Shown here: one piece after another, positions 8,469 through 16,467 of the stretch
How positions within the stretch are numbered: position 1 is the first letter of the stretch
Layout of the letters: each line of letters starts with the position of its first letter
Source of the DNA: Natronomonas gomsonensis
Lineage (GTDB): Archaea; Halobacteriota; Halobacteria; Halobacteriales; Haloarculaceae
DNA: 64,000 bases
NCBI RefSeq assembly: GCF_013391635.1
Contig: NZ_JACAWU010000001.1
Location: forward strand, 1,488,001 to 1,552,000
Reading direction: 5' to 3'
Notes under the pieces: generated by a model
Databases searched by the model: none
Seen by the model: only the letters and a program-made list of their open reading frames with translations
What the model was told of the DNA's origin: nothing
Translations under genes and position numbers: made by a program

Positions 8469-9503
8469 TCAGTCGTCGCTGGCGGTGGCCTGTTCTTCGA
8501 CGCCCGGCCAACTCTCGTGGTTGCGGGCCCGTTCGCGGAGGCGCTCGGAGGTTCCGGGCACGTCGGCTTCGGTGACTGCTCCCTGCGCCTCGATATCCTC
8601 GACGGACCGAGGGAACTTCCGGAGGTCGTAGTGGTTGCCGATGCCACAACGGGCACCCTCGCCCATCGCGGTCGGAATCTGGTTGTGACCGGGCGTCACG
8701 TCGCCAACGGCGAAGACGCCGTCGACGTTCGTTCGGCCGTGGTCGTCGACGGCGATGGTACCGTCGTCGTTCAACTCGACGCCGAGTGACTCCGCGAGGT
8801 CGGTGTTGTAGTTCGAACCGTACATCGGGAAGCCGCCGCGGTACTCTCGATAGCTCCCGTCCTCGAACTCGAAGCCCTCCAGCCAGCCGTCCTCGCGTTT
8901 CTCCATCCCCGTAATCTCCTCGTGGATGACATCGACGGGGTGGTTTTCGAGCATCGTCGCGGTCTCCTCGGACCACTCCGGTTCCTCGCCGCGGGTCAGG
9001 AGGTCCACGTCGGGCGTGAAGTTGAGCATGATCATCGCCACGTAGGCGGCCGAATCGCCGGTCCCCATCACGTACACCGGCTGGTCGACGAACATGTAGG
9101 CGTCACAGTGCAGACAGTAGTGCAGTCCCTTGCCGGTTCGGGGCAGCGGCGGGTCCGGCCGCTCGTCAGAAAAGCCGGTCGCGAGGACGACGTGGTCGGT
9201 CGTCACCTCGACGTTGCCGGCGGTGACGTGGTAGCCCTCGTCGGTCGGTTCGATGTCGGAGACGAAGTCCTGGAAGTAGTCGGCGCCGTAGGACTGCACC
9301 TGCTCGGTTGCCGTCGCGAGGAACTCGTTGCCCGAAACGTCCTCCGTGACACCGATGACGTTGTGGGTGTCGAGCATCATCGCTGCCCGGCCGCCACCGC
9401 GGTTGATGATTGCGGTGTCGTGGCCGAGTCGTGTCGTGTACAACGCCGCCGTCAATCCAGCGGGTCCACCGCCGACGACCGTCACTTGGTAGTGGTCCGT
9501 CAT
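8469..9503 (-). CDS. Thioredoxin-reductase-like FAD/NAD(P) oxidoreductase
   Basis: 344 aa. N-terminal FAD-binding Rossmann motif (VTVVGGGPAGLTAALYTTRLG), NADPH-domain motif (VYVMGTGDSAAYVAMIM), a redox-active CxxC (HYCLHCDAYMF, about residues 133-136) at the thioredoxin-reductase position, and the second FAD motif GVFAVGDVTPGHNQ. Thioredoxin reductase passes electrons from NAD(P)H through FAD and the disulfide to thioredoxin or a glutaredoxin-like partner. The start follows a TTAAG-type TATA box about 25 nt upstream on the minus strand. It is divergent from a glutaredoxin gene, which fits a shared redox role. Confidence 0.87.
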   Translation of the reverse strand: MTDHYQVTVVGGGPAGLTAALYTTRLGHDTAIINRGGGRAAMMLDTHNVIGVTEDVSGNEFLATATEQVQSYGADYFQDFVSDIEPTDEGYHVTAGNVEVTTDHVVLATGFSDERPDPPLPRTGKGLHYCLHCDAYMFVDQPVYVMGTGDSAAYVAMIMLNFTPDVDLLTRGEEPEWSEETATMLENHPVDVIHEEITGMEKREDGWLEGFEFEDGSYREYRGGFPMYGSNYNTDLAESLGVELNDDGTIAVDDHGRTNVDGVFAVGDVTPGHNQIPTAMGEGARCGIGNHYDLRKFPRSVEDIEAQGAVTEADVPGTSERLRERARNHESWPGVEEQATASDD

Positions 9504-9544
9504 TGGTGTCCGATAGCCGTCCCACCGGCTTAACTCCCGGGTCG

Positions 9545-9591
9545 GTTGTGTCGTGTCGATACATCTCTCCGAAAGGGGGCGACGACACAAC
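9545..9591. promoter_or_regulatory. Inverted repeat in the shared redox-gene promoter region
   Basis: GTTGTGTCG (9545-9553) is repeated exactly as its reverse complement CGACACAAC (9583-9591), 29 bp apart, in the 118-bp space between the divergent thioredoxin-reductase-like and glutaredoxin genes. This is the layout of an operator able to control both genes. No regulator can be assigned. Confidence 0.4.
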
Positions 9592-9621
9592 GGCTTTCCG
9601 AGACCGGCCCTTACACCGGGT

Positions 9622-9966
9622 ATGTCGTTCGAAATAGACGAGGGGCTTCCACAGGCGGACGTCGACGAACTGGTCGACGAAGTCATCGAGAACAACGAGG
9701 TCGTCCTGTTCATGAAGGGGACGGCGATGGCGCCGCAGTGTGGCTACTCCGAGAAGGCGCTTCACCACGTGCGTCGATATCGTGATGACGTGGAGTGTAT
9801 CGACGTGTTGACCTCAATCGACGAGTTCCGGGCCGCCTTGGAGCGACACAGCGGCTGGACGACGACGCCGCAGGCCTACGTCGACGGCGAGTTCGTCGGC
9901 GGGAGCGACGTGCTAGAGGAACTCGACGAACGCGGCGAGTTGGCGGCGACGCTGAACGCCGAATGA
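9622..9966 (+). CDS. Monothiol glutaredoxin-like protein
   Basis: 114 aa, starting MSFEIDEGLPQADVDELVDEVIE. The glutaredoxin fold is clear: NNEVVLFMKGTAMAPQCGYSEKALHHV, with CGYS where monothiol glutaredoxins have CGFS, then the cis-proline motif (WTTTPQAYVDGEFVGGSDVLEEL). CGFS-type proteins bind glutathione-ligated 2Fe-2S clusters and help Fe-S delivery; haloarchaea use gamma-glutamylcysteine instead, so the bound thiol may differ. Divergent from the reductase-like gene. Confidence 0.88.
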   Translation: MSFEIDEGLPQADVDELVDEVIENNEVVLFMKGTAMAPQCGYSEKALHHVRRYRDDVECIDVLTSIDEFRAALERHSGWTTTPQAYVDGEFVGGSDVLEELDERGELAATLNAE

Positions 9967-10092
9967 TTCCGTTCGCAGAAACCGTGGTAATGCGGCACAT
10001 GCGGAAGGACAGGTGATATAAGTGAGGAACCCTTACGTTCAACCGGACCACTCGCGTCAGGGGCGCTCGGCCCCCTGTGGGACAGGGATACT

Positions 10093-10737
10093 ATGACCAG
10101 CCGCGTTTACAGACTCCACTCGACCCTGGAACTGCAACTAGACGACGTTCACGAGTTCTTCGACGAGTACGACCTACCCGTCGAGATCGAGGACGTCGAA
10201 GTAACCAGACGGAACAACACGCTCATCGTGAGCGCCGTCGCCGCCGAAGACAACATCTCCAAGTACACGCCAACCGCCCAACTGAAGGCGAGCGTGACGG
10301 AGAACCGTCTCTACGAGACGGAAGACGGGTGGCAGGAGACGCCCCCGGACCCCCAAAACGGCGGTGCCGCCGGCGGCGACGACGACGACGACGGCCCCCA
10401 GTGGGGCAGTTTCGGAAGCGGCGGCCAGATGCAGGAACAGGAGGTCGAAGTGAACTCCAAACTCGTCGAGTACGCCTGCTTCAAGGGCGACCGCGAGACC
10501 GTCCTGCAGAACACCGCCCTGCAGTATCCGATGTTCGAGGTACTGTGTGACCTCGCGAAGTTCGCCGAGAAGGGAACGCTCACCGCCATCGCGGCGGTCG
10601 ACGACGAACTCGTCGCGACACGCATCGTCGACGGCGAGGAACGCTCGGCGAGCATCGAAGTCATCGACGACCCACGCGAACGGGATGCCGAAAACACCGT
10701 CAACTGGCGCGACAACAAGTTCATCAGCGACGACTGA
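10093..10737 (+). CDS. Haloarchaeal conserved protein, DUF7110-like
   Basis: 214 aa. A conserved N-terminal unit (MTSRVYRLHSTLELQLDDVHEFFDEYDLPVEIEDVEV) is followed by a low-complexity acidic/Gly linker (GGAAGGDDDDDGPQWGSFGSGG, about residues 92-115) and a C-terminal domain (SKLVEYACFKGDRETVLQNTALQYPMFEVLCDLAKFAEKG). I recall the family as DUF7110; function unknown. Possible GTG starts lie upstream, but this ATG opens the conserved part. Confidence 0.72.
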   Translation: MTSRVYRLHSTLELQLDDVHEFFDEYDLPVEIEDVEVTRRNNTLIVSAVAAEDNISKYTPTAQLKASVTENRLYETEDGWQETPPDPQNGGAAGGDDDDDGPQWGSFGSGGQMQEQEVEVNSKLVEYACFKGDRETVLQNTALQYPMFEVLCDLAKFAEKGTLTAIAAVDDELVATRIVDGEERSASIEVIDDPRERDAENTVNWRDNKFISDD

Positions 10738-10798
10738 ACGCTTCTCCGTTACGTATTCTTGCGACAGTTCAGAGCCGTCGGTCCGTCCGGAACGGGAG

Positions 10799-11008
10799 TT
10801 ATCGCGGCTCCCACGTTCCGCCACACGTCCCACACGTTACTTCCCCGCCACCGAAGGCGTTAATCGACATCTCCTGTCGACACTCCGTACACAGCGCTGC
10901 CCCACAGCCAGTACACTCGTAGCCCTCGACGCGAGACCGGGACAGCAAGGCGGCGAACCCGCTTAGTTTCGGTTCGAGTTCGACACTGCAGTTCCGACAC
11001 TCGGGCAT
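10799..11008 (-). CDS. Small zinc-ribbon protein
   Basis: 69 aa from MPECRNCSVELEPKLSGF. Four Cys pairs are visible: CRNC, CTGC, CTEC and CGTC, enough for two zinc knuckles or one cross-braced site. No other domain is present. Proteins like this in haloarchaea are usually adaptor or nucleic-acid-binding modules. It faces the preceding gene tail-to-tail with a 61-bp gap and is divergent from the PP-loop gene. Confidence 0.72.
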   Translation of the reverse strand: MPECRNCSVELEPKLSGFAALLSRSRVEGYECTGCGAALCTECRQEMSINAFGGGEVTCGTCGGTWEPR

Positions 11009-11165
11009 CGTCGGGAATACGGACACCTCCCGGAAGTGACTTCTGGCAGTTTCACCCGGAACTAGCAATTGTTGCTGGTTTCTCGAACGGAGCGTCGGGA
11101 GTTGACGCTACACTGGCCGAACCCAAAAGACCCTTTACGCTTCTAATGAGATGTAATTACACGTT

Positions 11166-12134
11166 ATGAGCGAATTCCCGGAGTACGTCGACGTTGATTA
11201 CACGGACGGCGAAGGCGAAGACCCCGAGGACTACCCGAGCATTCAGGACAAAATCGAGAAGGCCATCGAGGTCGTCAAGACGGGGCTCGAAGAGTACGAC
11301 AACCCCGCCATCATGTGGACCGGCGGGAAGGACTCGACGCTCACGCTGTACTTCGTCAAGGAAGTCGTCGAGCAGTTCGACTACGAGATGCCGCCAACGG
11401 TCTTCATCGACCACTACCAGCACTTCGACGAACTGCTCGATTTCGTCGACCACTGGGCCGAGGAGTGGGACCTCGAAGTCATCTTTGCGCGCAACGAGAA
11501 CGTCGGTGCGTACGTCGACGAAAACGACCTCGAACCCGGCGACGACATTCCCGTCGACGCCCTCGACGAGAACAATCAGCACCACATCCGCAACATTCTC
11601 GAATACGAGGAAGACACCTTCCCGTTTCTGCTGGACACCTACGTCGGCAACCACCTGTTGAAGACGGTCGCGCTCAACAACACCCTCGAAGAACACGGCA
11701 TCGACGGCATCATCTCGGGCATCCGCTGGGACGAACAGGAGGCTCGCGCCGACGAGACGTTCTTCTCGCCGCGACACGACCCCGACATCTACCCGCCGCA
11801 CGACCGCATCCAGCCGATTCTGCAGTTCGACGAGGCCGACGTCTGGGACGCCTTCTGGTTCTACGTCGTCCCCGAGACGGTCCCCGAGTTCCCCGACGAT
11901 GGCTATGTCCCGCAGGATTACGATGACCTGCCGAACGACCTCACGCACGACGACATCCCTGTCTCGCCGAAGTACTTCGCCGGCTTCCGCTCGCTCGGTA
12001 GCGAGATTTCGACCGAGAAATCCGACGAAGAGCCCGCGTGGCTGCAGGACCTCGACAACACCACCGAGCGCGCCGGCCGCGCACAGGACAAAGAGGACCT
12101 GATGGAGCGGCTTCGGGACCTCGGCTACATGTAA
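11166..12134 (+). CDS. PP-loop ATPase of the CysD / PAPS-reductase family
   Basis: 322 aa. The PP-loop for ATP adenylylation is MWTGGKDSTLTLYFVKE (about residues 50-66). A second signature, GIISGIRWDEQEARADETFFSPR (about 180-203), is the counterpart of the R-R-D-E-x-x-R-A-K-E motif in the CysD subunit of ATP sulfurylase. So the protein fits the family of sulfate adenylyltransferase subunit 2 and PAPS/APS reductases. No cysN, cysC or sulfite reductase gene is nearby, so assimilatory sulfate reduction is not established. Confidence 0.8.
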   Translation: MSEFPEYVDVDYTDGEGEDPEDYPSIQDKIEKAIEVVKTGLEEYDNPAIMWTGGKDSTLTLYFVKEVVEQFDYEMPPTVFIDHYQHFDELLDFVDHWAEEWDLEVIFARNENVGAYVDENDLEPGDDIPVDALDENNQHHIRNILEYEEDTFPFLLDTYVGNHLLKTVALNNTLEEHGIDGIISGIRWDEQEARADETFFSPRHDPDIYPPHDRIQPILQFDEADVWDAFWFYVVPETVPEFPDDGYVPQDYDDLPNDLTHDDIPVSPKYFAGFRSLGSEISTEKSDEEPAWLQDLDNTTERAGRAQDKEDLMERLRDLGYM

Positions 12135-12217
12135 ACTGCCCCCCGTTGGCAGCTTCTACGTCTCTTTCGGCAGGTCGTTAAACTGGCTTTACGGACCGGT
12201 GGTCGAACGCGTCGACG

Positions 12218-12337
12218 CTACAGAATCGTCTGGAGGAACAGCCACGTGAGCCAGCCAAGCGCGGTGAGTAGCAAAACGAGAAACACCAAGAGGGCGATTA
12301 GATGGCGTTTGAGTGTCGTCCCGATGCCACCGGCCAT
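12218..12337 (-). CDS. 39-aa single-span membrane peptide
   Basis: MAGGIGTTLKRHLIALL followed by a hydrophobic helix ending LTWLFLQTIL. A good TATA box (TATAAAATT, about 12359-12367) lies about 25 nt upstream of the ATG, so a leaderless transcript is likely. The short positively charged N-terminus (KRH) before the helix suggests N-in orientation. No function known. Confidence 0.65.
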   Translation of the reverse strand: MAGGIGTTLKRHLIALLVFLVLLLTALGWLTWLFLQTIL

Positions 12338-12446
12338 AGCCCTCCGTTACCCGCGCCGGTATAAAATTGAGTGGATACGGGACGGCCCGCACTCTCCGGT
12401 ACGTCTCCACCGAAATCGTATGTCCAACCTCGGCGGCCTCCTGGCG

Positions 12447-12590
12447 CTACAGCACCGAGAAGATGACGTACGGCACTCCGAACAGCAGCAGCGTCATCGC
12501 CAACAGAATCAGTCCGTAGGCGGCGAACGTGCCCGCTGCCGTGAGCCACGCGTCGTGGCTGTAGGTCTCTTTGAGTTCAGCGGTGTCCAT
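12447..12590 (-). CDS. 47-aa single-span membrane peptide
   Basis: MDTAELKETYSHDAWLTAAGTF then a hydrophobic stretch (YGLILLAMTLLLFGVPYVIFSVL) to the end. It has good haloarchaeal codon use and lies 109 bp upstream of, and in the same direction as, the other membrane peptide, and just downstream of the alcohol dehydrogenase gene. Function unknown; the pair may act together. Confidence 0.62.
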   Translation of the reverse strand: MDTAELKETYSHDAWLTAAGTFAAYGLILLAMTLLLFGVPYVIFSVL

Positions 12591-12637
12591 GTCCGCCGAT
12601 TCGAGCGCGCTCCCTTAGGTGTACCGCTACCGACCGA

Positions 12638-13633
12638 TTACGGAACGACCACGGCCCGCCCCTCGATGTCGCCCGACTCGAGGCGCTCGAACGTCTCGGG
12701 GAGGTCCTCGAGGGCGACCTCCTCGACGGTCGTTTCCAGCCGTCCCTGCCGAGCGAGGGACAGCACCGACCGCAGTTCTTCGGGGGTGCCCCACTGGACC
12801 GTCCGGTAGGTCACCTCGCTGCCGACCAGCGGGTTCCACGAGAAGTCGATGGCGCCGCCGCCGATGCCGGCCAACACGAGGCGACCGTCGGGACCGAGGA
12901 CGTTGCTGCCCCACTGGAGGGTCTCGTCGACGCCGACGAAATCCACGACTGCGTCGACCTCTCCGCCCGCAGCCGAACGTATCTCTCGGGGCACCGACCC
13001 CGAGGTTTCGACCGTCGCGTCCGCACCGAGAGTTTCGGCGCGGTCGAGTTTCGATGGCTCGCGGTCGACGGCGACCGTCCGATAGCCCGAGAGTCGAGCG
13101 AGTTGGACGCCGAACTCGCCCAACCCGCCGATACCGAGAATCGCCACGCTGTCGCCGAGTTCGAGGTCGGCCTTTCGCAGCGACCGGTGGGCGGTGAGGG
13201 CGGCGTCGGTCAGCGGGGCGGCCTCGATGGGGTCCAGTCCCTCCAACGGAATGCAGTACTCCACGGTCGGTACGCGGAGGTACTCCGCGTAACCGCCGTC
13301 GTTGCCGATGCCGAGCCAGTTCGTCAGGTTACACAACTGGTCGTCACCGCGGGCACAGACGGGGCAGTCCCGACAGCCCCACCCGCCGAAGACGGCCACG
13401 TCGGTTCCGACATCGAGTGCCACGCCATCGCCGGTTTCGGCGACGGTGCCCGCCACTTCGTGGCCGAGCGTCCGCGGTTCGACCAACGGCAAATCGCCGT
13501 CCATAACGTGCAAATCGGAGTGACAGACGCCACAGGCGCCGACCGCCACGAGTACCTCACCAGGGCCTACTTCGGGTTTCGGAACGTCTTCGATGCGCAG
13601 TCCGTCGTTAGGGTAGAAACGCGCCGCGTGCAT
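12638..13633 (-). CDS. Zinc-dependent alcohol dehydrogenase (MDR family)
   Basis: 331 aa. Catalytic-zinc ligands are in GACGVCHSDLHVMDGD and RTLGHEVAGTVAE; the structural zinc site is the four-Cys loop CRDCPVCARGDDQLC (about residues 88-102). The NAD(P) Rossmann fold is DSVAILGIGGLGEFGVQLARLSG with an acidic/Arg end VAVDREPSK, favouring NAD. It interconverts an alcohol and an aldehyde or ketone; substrate not readable. It stands alone, with 47 bp to the downstream membrane peptide. Confidence 0.88.
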   Translation of the reverse strand: MHAARFYPNDGLRIEDVPKPEVGPGEVLVAVGACGVCHSDLHVMDGDLPLVEPRTLGHEVAGTVAETGDGVALDVGTDVAVFGGWGCRDCPVCARGDDQLCNLTNWLGIGNDGGYAEYLRVPTVEYCIPLEGLDPIEAAPLTDAALTAHRSLRKADLELGDSVAILGIGGLGEFGVQLARLSGYRTVAVDREPSKLDRAETLGADATVETSGSVPREIRSAAGGEVDAVVDFVGVDETLQWGSNVLGPDGRLVLAGIGGGAIDFSWNPLVGSEVTYRTVQWGTPEELRSVLSLARQGRLETTVEEVALEDLPETFERLESGDIEGRAVVVP

Positions 13634-13699
13634 AGGTCGAGACGACGTGGCACTCCCAAAGCGTTTGGGGTACTGACAGGTTCGGCGGTCGCCGAGGGG

Positions 13700-13897
13700 T
13701 CAGTTCAGAATCTCCTGGATTCGTCGAGGTTCCCCGGAGAGGGCGGGGTTGTCCTCGATGAGTTGCAGCACCTCGTGGTCGGTCACGTCGGGGTAGTCCT
13801 TCCGGGTCGCCTCCTCGATGAGGTCCTTTTCCAGTCGGAACTCGGTGCCTTCGTAGATGACTTCGACACCCTGTTCGTCGAACGAGAGAACGGTCAT
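13700..13897 (-). CDS. Small haloarchaeal protein, DUF5800-like
   Basis: 65 aa: MTVLSFDEQGVEVIYEGTEF then RLEKDLIEEATRKDYPDVTDHEVLQLIEDNPALSGEPRRIQEIL. Acidic and soluble. A TTTAAG-type TATA box (about 13919-13925) is about 25 nt upstream. I recall this as DUF5800, present throughout haloarchaea; function unknown. Confidence 0.72.
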   Translation of the reverse strand: MTVLSFDEQGVEVIYEGTEFRLEKDLIEEATRKDYPDVTDHEVLQLIEDNPALSGEPRRIQEILN

Positions 13898-14086
13898 ACA
13901 CCGAATTGGCGACTGAACGGTTTAAGGGCCACGAGAACGCGACGAGGTTTCCCCTCCCCGTCGCATGGGGTCGCGCGCTGTGGCGCACCGACGGCCCCGA
14001 CGGGAGTACACGCTCACCTGACAAATGTCTGCCGGCCGTCTGACGCCCGAGGAGGTTTTAATAGCCGTGGCGCGCAGATACACACC

Positions 14087-15217
14087 GTGCTTGGTTCGGA
14101 CCCACTGGACGAACTCGCCGTGCCCGACGGCACACACGTCCAAGAGCATGACCTCGTCACGGACGGGGACGTACTCGTCGGCGGCCAGAGCGTCGTCGAG
14201 TTGGGGGTCCGCGGTGGCACCGTCATCGCGGGCGAGCGGGTCCGATTCGGCGGCGACATCGAGGCCGACGGCGACTGCCGACTCGACATGTGGTGTGAGG
14301 TCGACGGCAACGTCCTCGTCGGCAACAACGCCTACCTCGGCGAGCGGGTCCACATCACCGGCCAACTCATCGTCTCCGGCGACCTCGACGCCGGGGACGA
14401 CGTGGACATCGAGGAGGGGTTCGAGGCCAACGGCTGGATCGTCATCCGCAACCCGATGCCGACCATCGTCTTCCTCTTCGTCTACCTCTCGCAGTTGCTC
14501 AGAATCGGCGAGGAGGAGGCCGCAGAGGAGGTCGCAGACGAGTTCCTGACCGAGGAACGAGAGGCCGACCCCGTACTCATTCCGCGCGGTGCGCGCGTCT
14601 CCGACGACGCCTGGCGCGTCTCGACGCCGGCGAGTATCGGTGACGACTGCCGACTCCACGGGAATATCCGTGCGACATCCATCGAGGTCGGTACCGACAC
14701 CGAGGTGTTCGGTAGCCTCCGGGCGAAAGGCGACATCCGGGTCGGCGAAGGGACGGTCGTCCACGGTGACGTGACGACGAAGGGTGGTGATGTGGTCATC
14801 GAACCCGGTGCCTCGGTCCGCGGCGACATCTCCTGTGAGGACTGTGAACTCTCGGAGGCCGCCGACGTCGACGGCGCGATTCGTGCCCGCGGCGAGATGA
14901 GCTTTAAAAAGGCGCCGGCGGCCGACGCCGACCCCTCGGCGGAACCGGAGGAGGAACACGCCGACGGGGATACCGAAACTGCCGAATCGGAGTCCGCGGA
15001 CGACGCCGACCCGACCCCCGCAATCGTCCCGCTCGGCGAGGGGACGTTTCCGGAACCCGCCCCGACGGCGGCCATCGTTCCGGCCGAGGAAAGCGACCTC
15101 GACTGGGCGTCGGTCGGTGACGGACGGACCCCAGAGAACGCACAGAACGGGACCCACGATTCGGATGCCGACGACGACGGTATCTCGGGTGTCATCGCCG
15201 AGGCCGAAGACGCCTAG
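14087..15217 (+). CDS. Bactofilin-type polymer-forming protein (halofilin-like)
   Basis: 376 aa from a GTG start (VLGSDPLDELAVPDGTHVQEHDLV). The start was chosen because TTTTAATA (about 14057-14064) sits about 26 nt upstream. Two right-handed beta-helix segments of bactofilin character (DIEADGDCRLDMWCEVDGNVLVGNNAYLG and STPASIGDDCRLHGNIRATSIEVG ... VHGDVTTKGGDVVIEPGASVRGDI) flank a more hydrophobic piece (MPTIVFLFVYLSQLLRIG, about residues 124-141). A long acidic, disordered tail follows (about 275-376). Bactofilins self-assemble into filaments without nucleotide; haloarchaeal halofilins affect cell shape. This is probably one of that group. Confidence 0.8.
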   Translation: MLGSDPLDELAVPDGTHVQEHDLVTDGDVLVGGQSVVELGVRGGTVIAGERVRFGGDIEADGDCRLDMWCEVDGNVLVGNNAYLGERVHITGQLIVSGDLDAGDDVDIEEGFEANGWIVIRNPMPTIVFLFVYLSQLLRIGEEEAAEEVADEFLTEEREADPVLIPRGARVSDDAWRVSTPASIGDDCRLHGNIRATSIEVGTDTEVFGSLRAKGDIRVGEGTVVHGDVTTKGGDVVIEPGASVRGDISCEDCELSEAADVDGAIRARGEMSFKKAPAADADPSAEPEEEHADGDTETAESESADDADPTPAIVPLGEGTFPEPAPTAAIVPAEESDLDWASVGDGRTPENAQNGTHDSDADDDGISGVIAEAEDA

Positions 15218-15285
15218 GGTCACAACGTCTTTTTCAGAGCCTACGGAACCGAAAGGCAATTCGGCCCGGTCGCCGGAGATGAGGC

Positions 15286-16467
15286 ATGCTCTCGGTCGCG
15301 CTCGCCGGCAAGCCCAACGCCGGCAAATCGACGTTCTACAAGGCCGCAACCATGGCCGATGTCGACGTGGGGAACTACCCCTTCACCACCATCGACGCCA
15401 ACCGTGGCGTCAGCCACGTCCGGACGCGGTGTCCCTGTCTCGACCTGGAGACCCGCTGTGGCAACGACAACTGCCACGACGGCAAGCGCTACGTCCCAAT
15501 CGAGCTACTCGACGTGGCCGGCCTCGTCCCCGGCGCCCACGAGGGGAAGGGACTCGGAAACCAGTTCCTCGACGAGTTGACCAACGCCGACGCGATCCTC
15601 AACGTCGTCGACGCCTCCGGCGGCACCAACGCCGAGGGAGAACCCGTCGAGGTTGGTTCGTACGACCCCGTCGACGACGTCGAGTTCATCGAGGAGGAGA
15701 TGGACCTCTGGATAGCCGGCATCATCGACCGCAACTGGGAGACGGTCGAACGGCAGTCCCGTTCCCCGGAGTTCGACTTCGAGGAGGCGCTCACCGAGAT
15801 GCTCACCGGCGTCGGTGCCAGCGAGTACGACGTGATGGCCGTCCTGCGGGCGATGGAGTACTCGGCTGACCCCTTCGCGTGGGAGGACGACGACCGCGAG
15901 GAACTCGCCCGCCGCATCCGAGAGCGAACCAAGCCAATCGTCGTCGTCGCCAACAAAGCCGACATCGCACCCGAGGGGAACGTCGAGCGACTGAAAGAGG
16001 CCGCAGAGCGCGTCGTCCCCTGTACCGCCGAGGGCGAACTCGCACTCCGGCAGGCCGTCGAGGCCGGTGTCGTCGACTACGACCCCGGCGACGAGGACTT
16101 CGAGCGTATCGGCGACCTCTCGGATGCGCAAGCCGAGGGACTGGAGCGAATCCGCGGCGTTATGAGTGAATTCGGTGGCACCGGCCTGCAAGACGCGCTC
16201 GACGAGGCGGTGTACGACCTGTTGGACCGCATCACCGTCTACCCGGTCCAGAACGACACGAAGTGGACCGACGGGCAGGGCAACGTCCTCCCCGACGCCT
16301 TCCTACTGGCGTCGGGGTCGACCCCGAAGGACCTCGCTTTCGCCGTCCACTCCGACATCGGTGAGGGGTACCTCCACGCCGTCGACGCCCGCGAGAGCCG
16401 CCGTATCGGCGAGGACCACGAGCTATCGGAGGGTGACGTTATCAAAATCGTCTCGACGGCGAAGTAA
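15286..16467 (+). CDS. YchF/OBG-type GTPase
   Basis: 393 aa. G1 motif AGKPNAGKSTFYKA at the N-terminus, switch region GNYPFTTIDANRG, G3 LLDVAGLVPGAHEGKGLGNQFLDEL, a G4-like NKAD (VVVANKADIAPEG), and a C-terminal TGS domain (ITVYPVQNDTKWTDGQG ... LASGSTPKDLAFAVHSDIGEGYLHAVDARESRRIGEDHELSEGDVI). The Cys-rich insert (RCPCLDLETRCGNDNCHDGKR, about residues 48-67) is typical of the archaeal branch. These P-loop NTPases associate with ribosomes. A GGAG lies 12 nt before the ATG. Confidence 0.9.
   Translation: MLSVALAGKPNAGKSTFYKAATMADVDVGNYPFTTIDANRGVSHVRTRCPCLDLETRCGNDNCHDGKRYVPIELLDVAGLVPGAHEGKGLGNQFLDELTNADAILNVVDASGGTNAEGEPVEVGSYDPVDDVEFIEEEMDLWIAGIIDRNWETVERQSRSPEFDFEEALTEMLTGVGASEYDVMAVLRAMEYSADPFAWEDDDREELARRIRERTKPIVVVANKADIAPEGNVERLKEAAERVVPCTAEGELALRQAVEAGVVDYDPGDEDFERIGDLSDAQAEGLERIRGVMSEFGGTGLQDALDEAVYDLLDRITVYPVQNDTKWTDGQGNVLPDAFLLASGSTPKDLAFAVHSDIGEGYLHAVDARESRRIGEDHELSEGDVIKIVSTAK

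Noticed and set aside
13103..14086. In-frame N-terminal extension of the bactofilin gene
   Set aside because: It would cross the alcohol dehydrogenase and DUF5800-like genes on the other strand; the GTG at 14087 has a well-placed TATA box.
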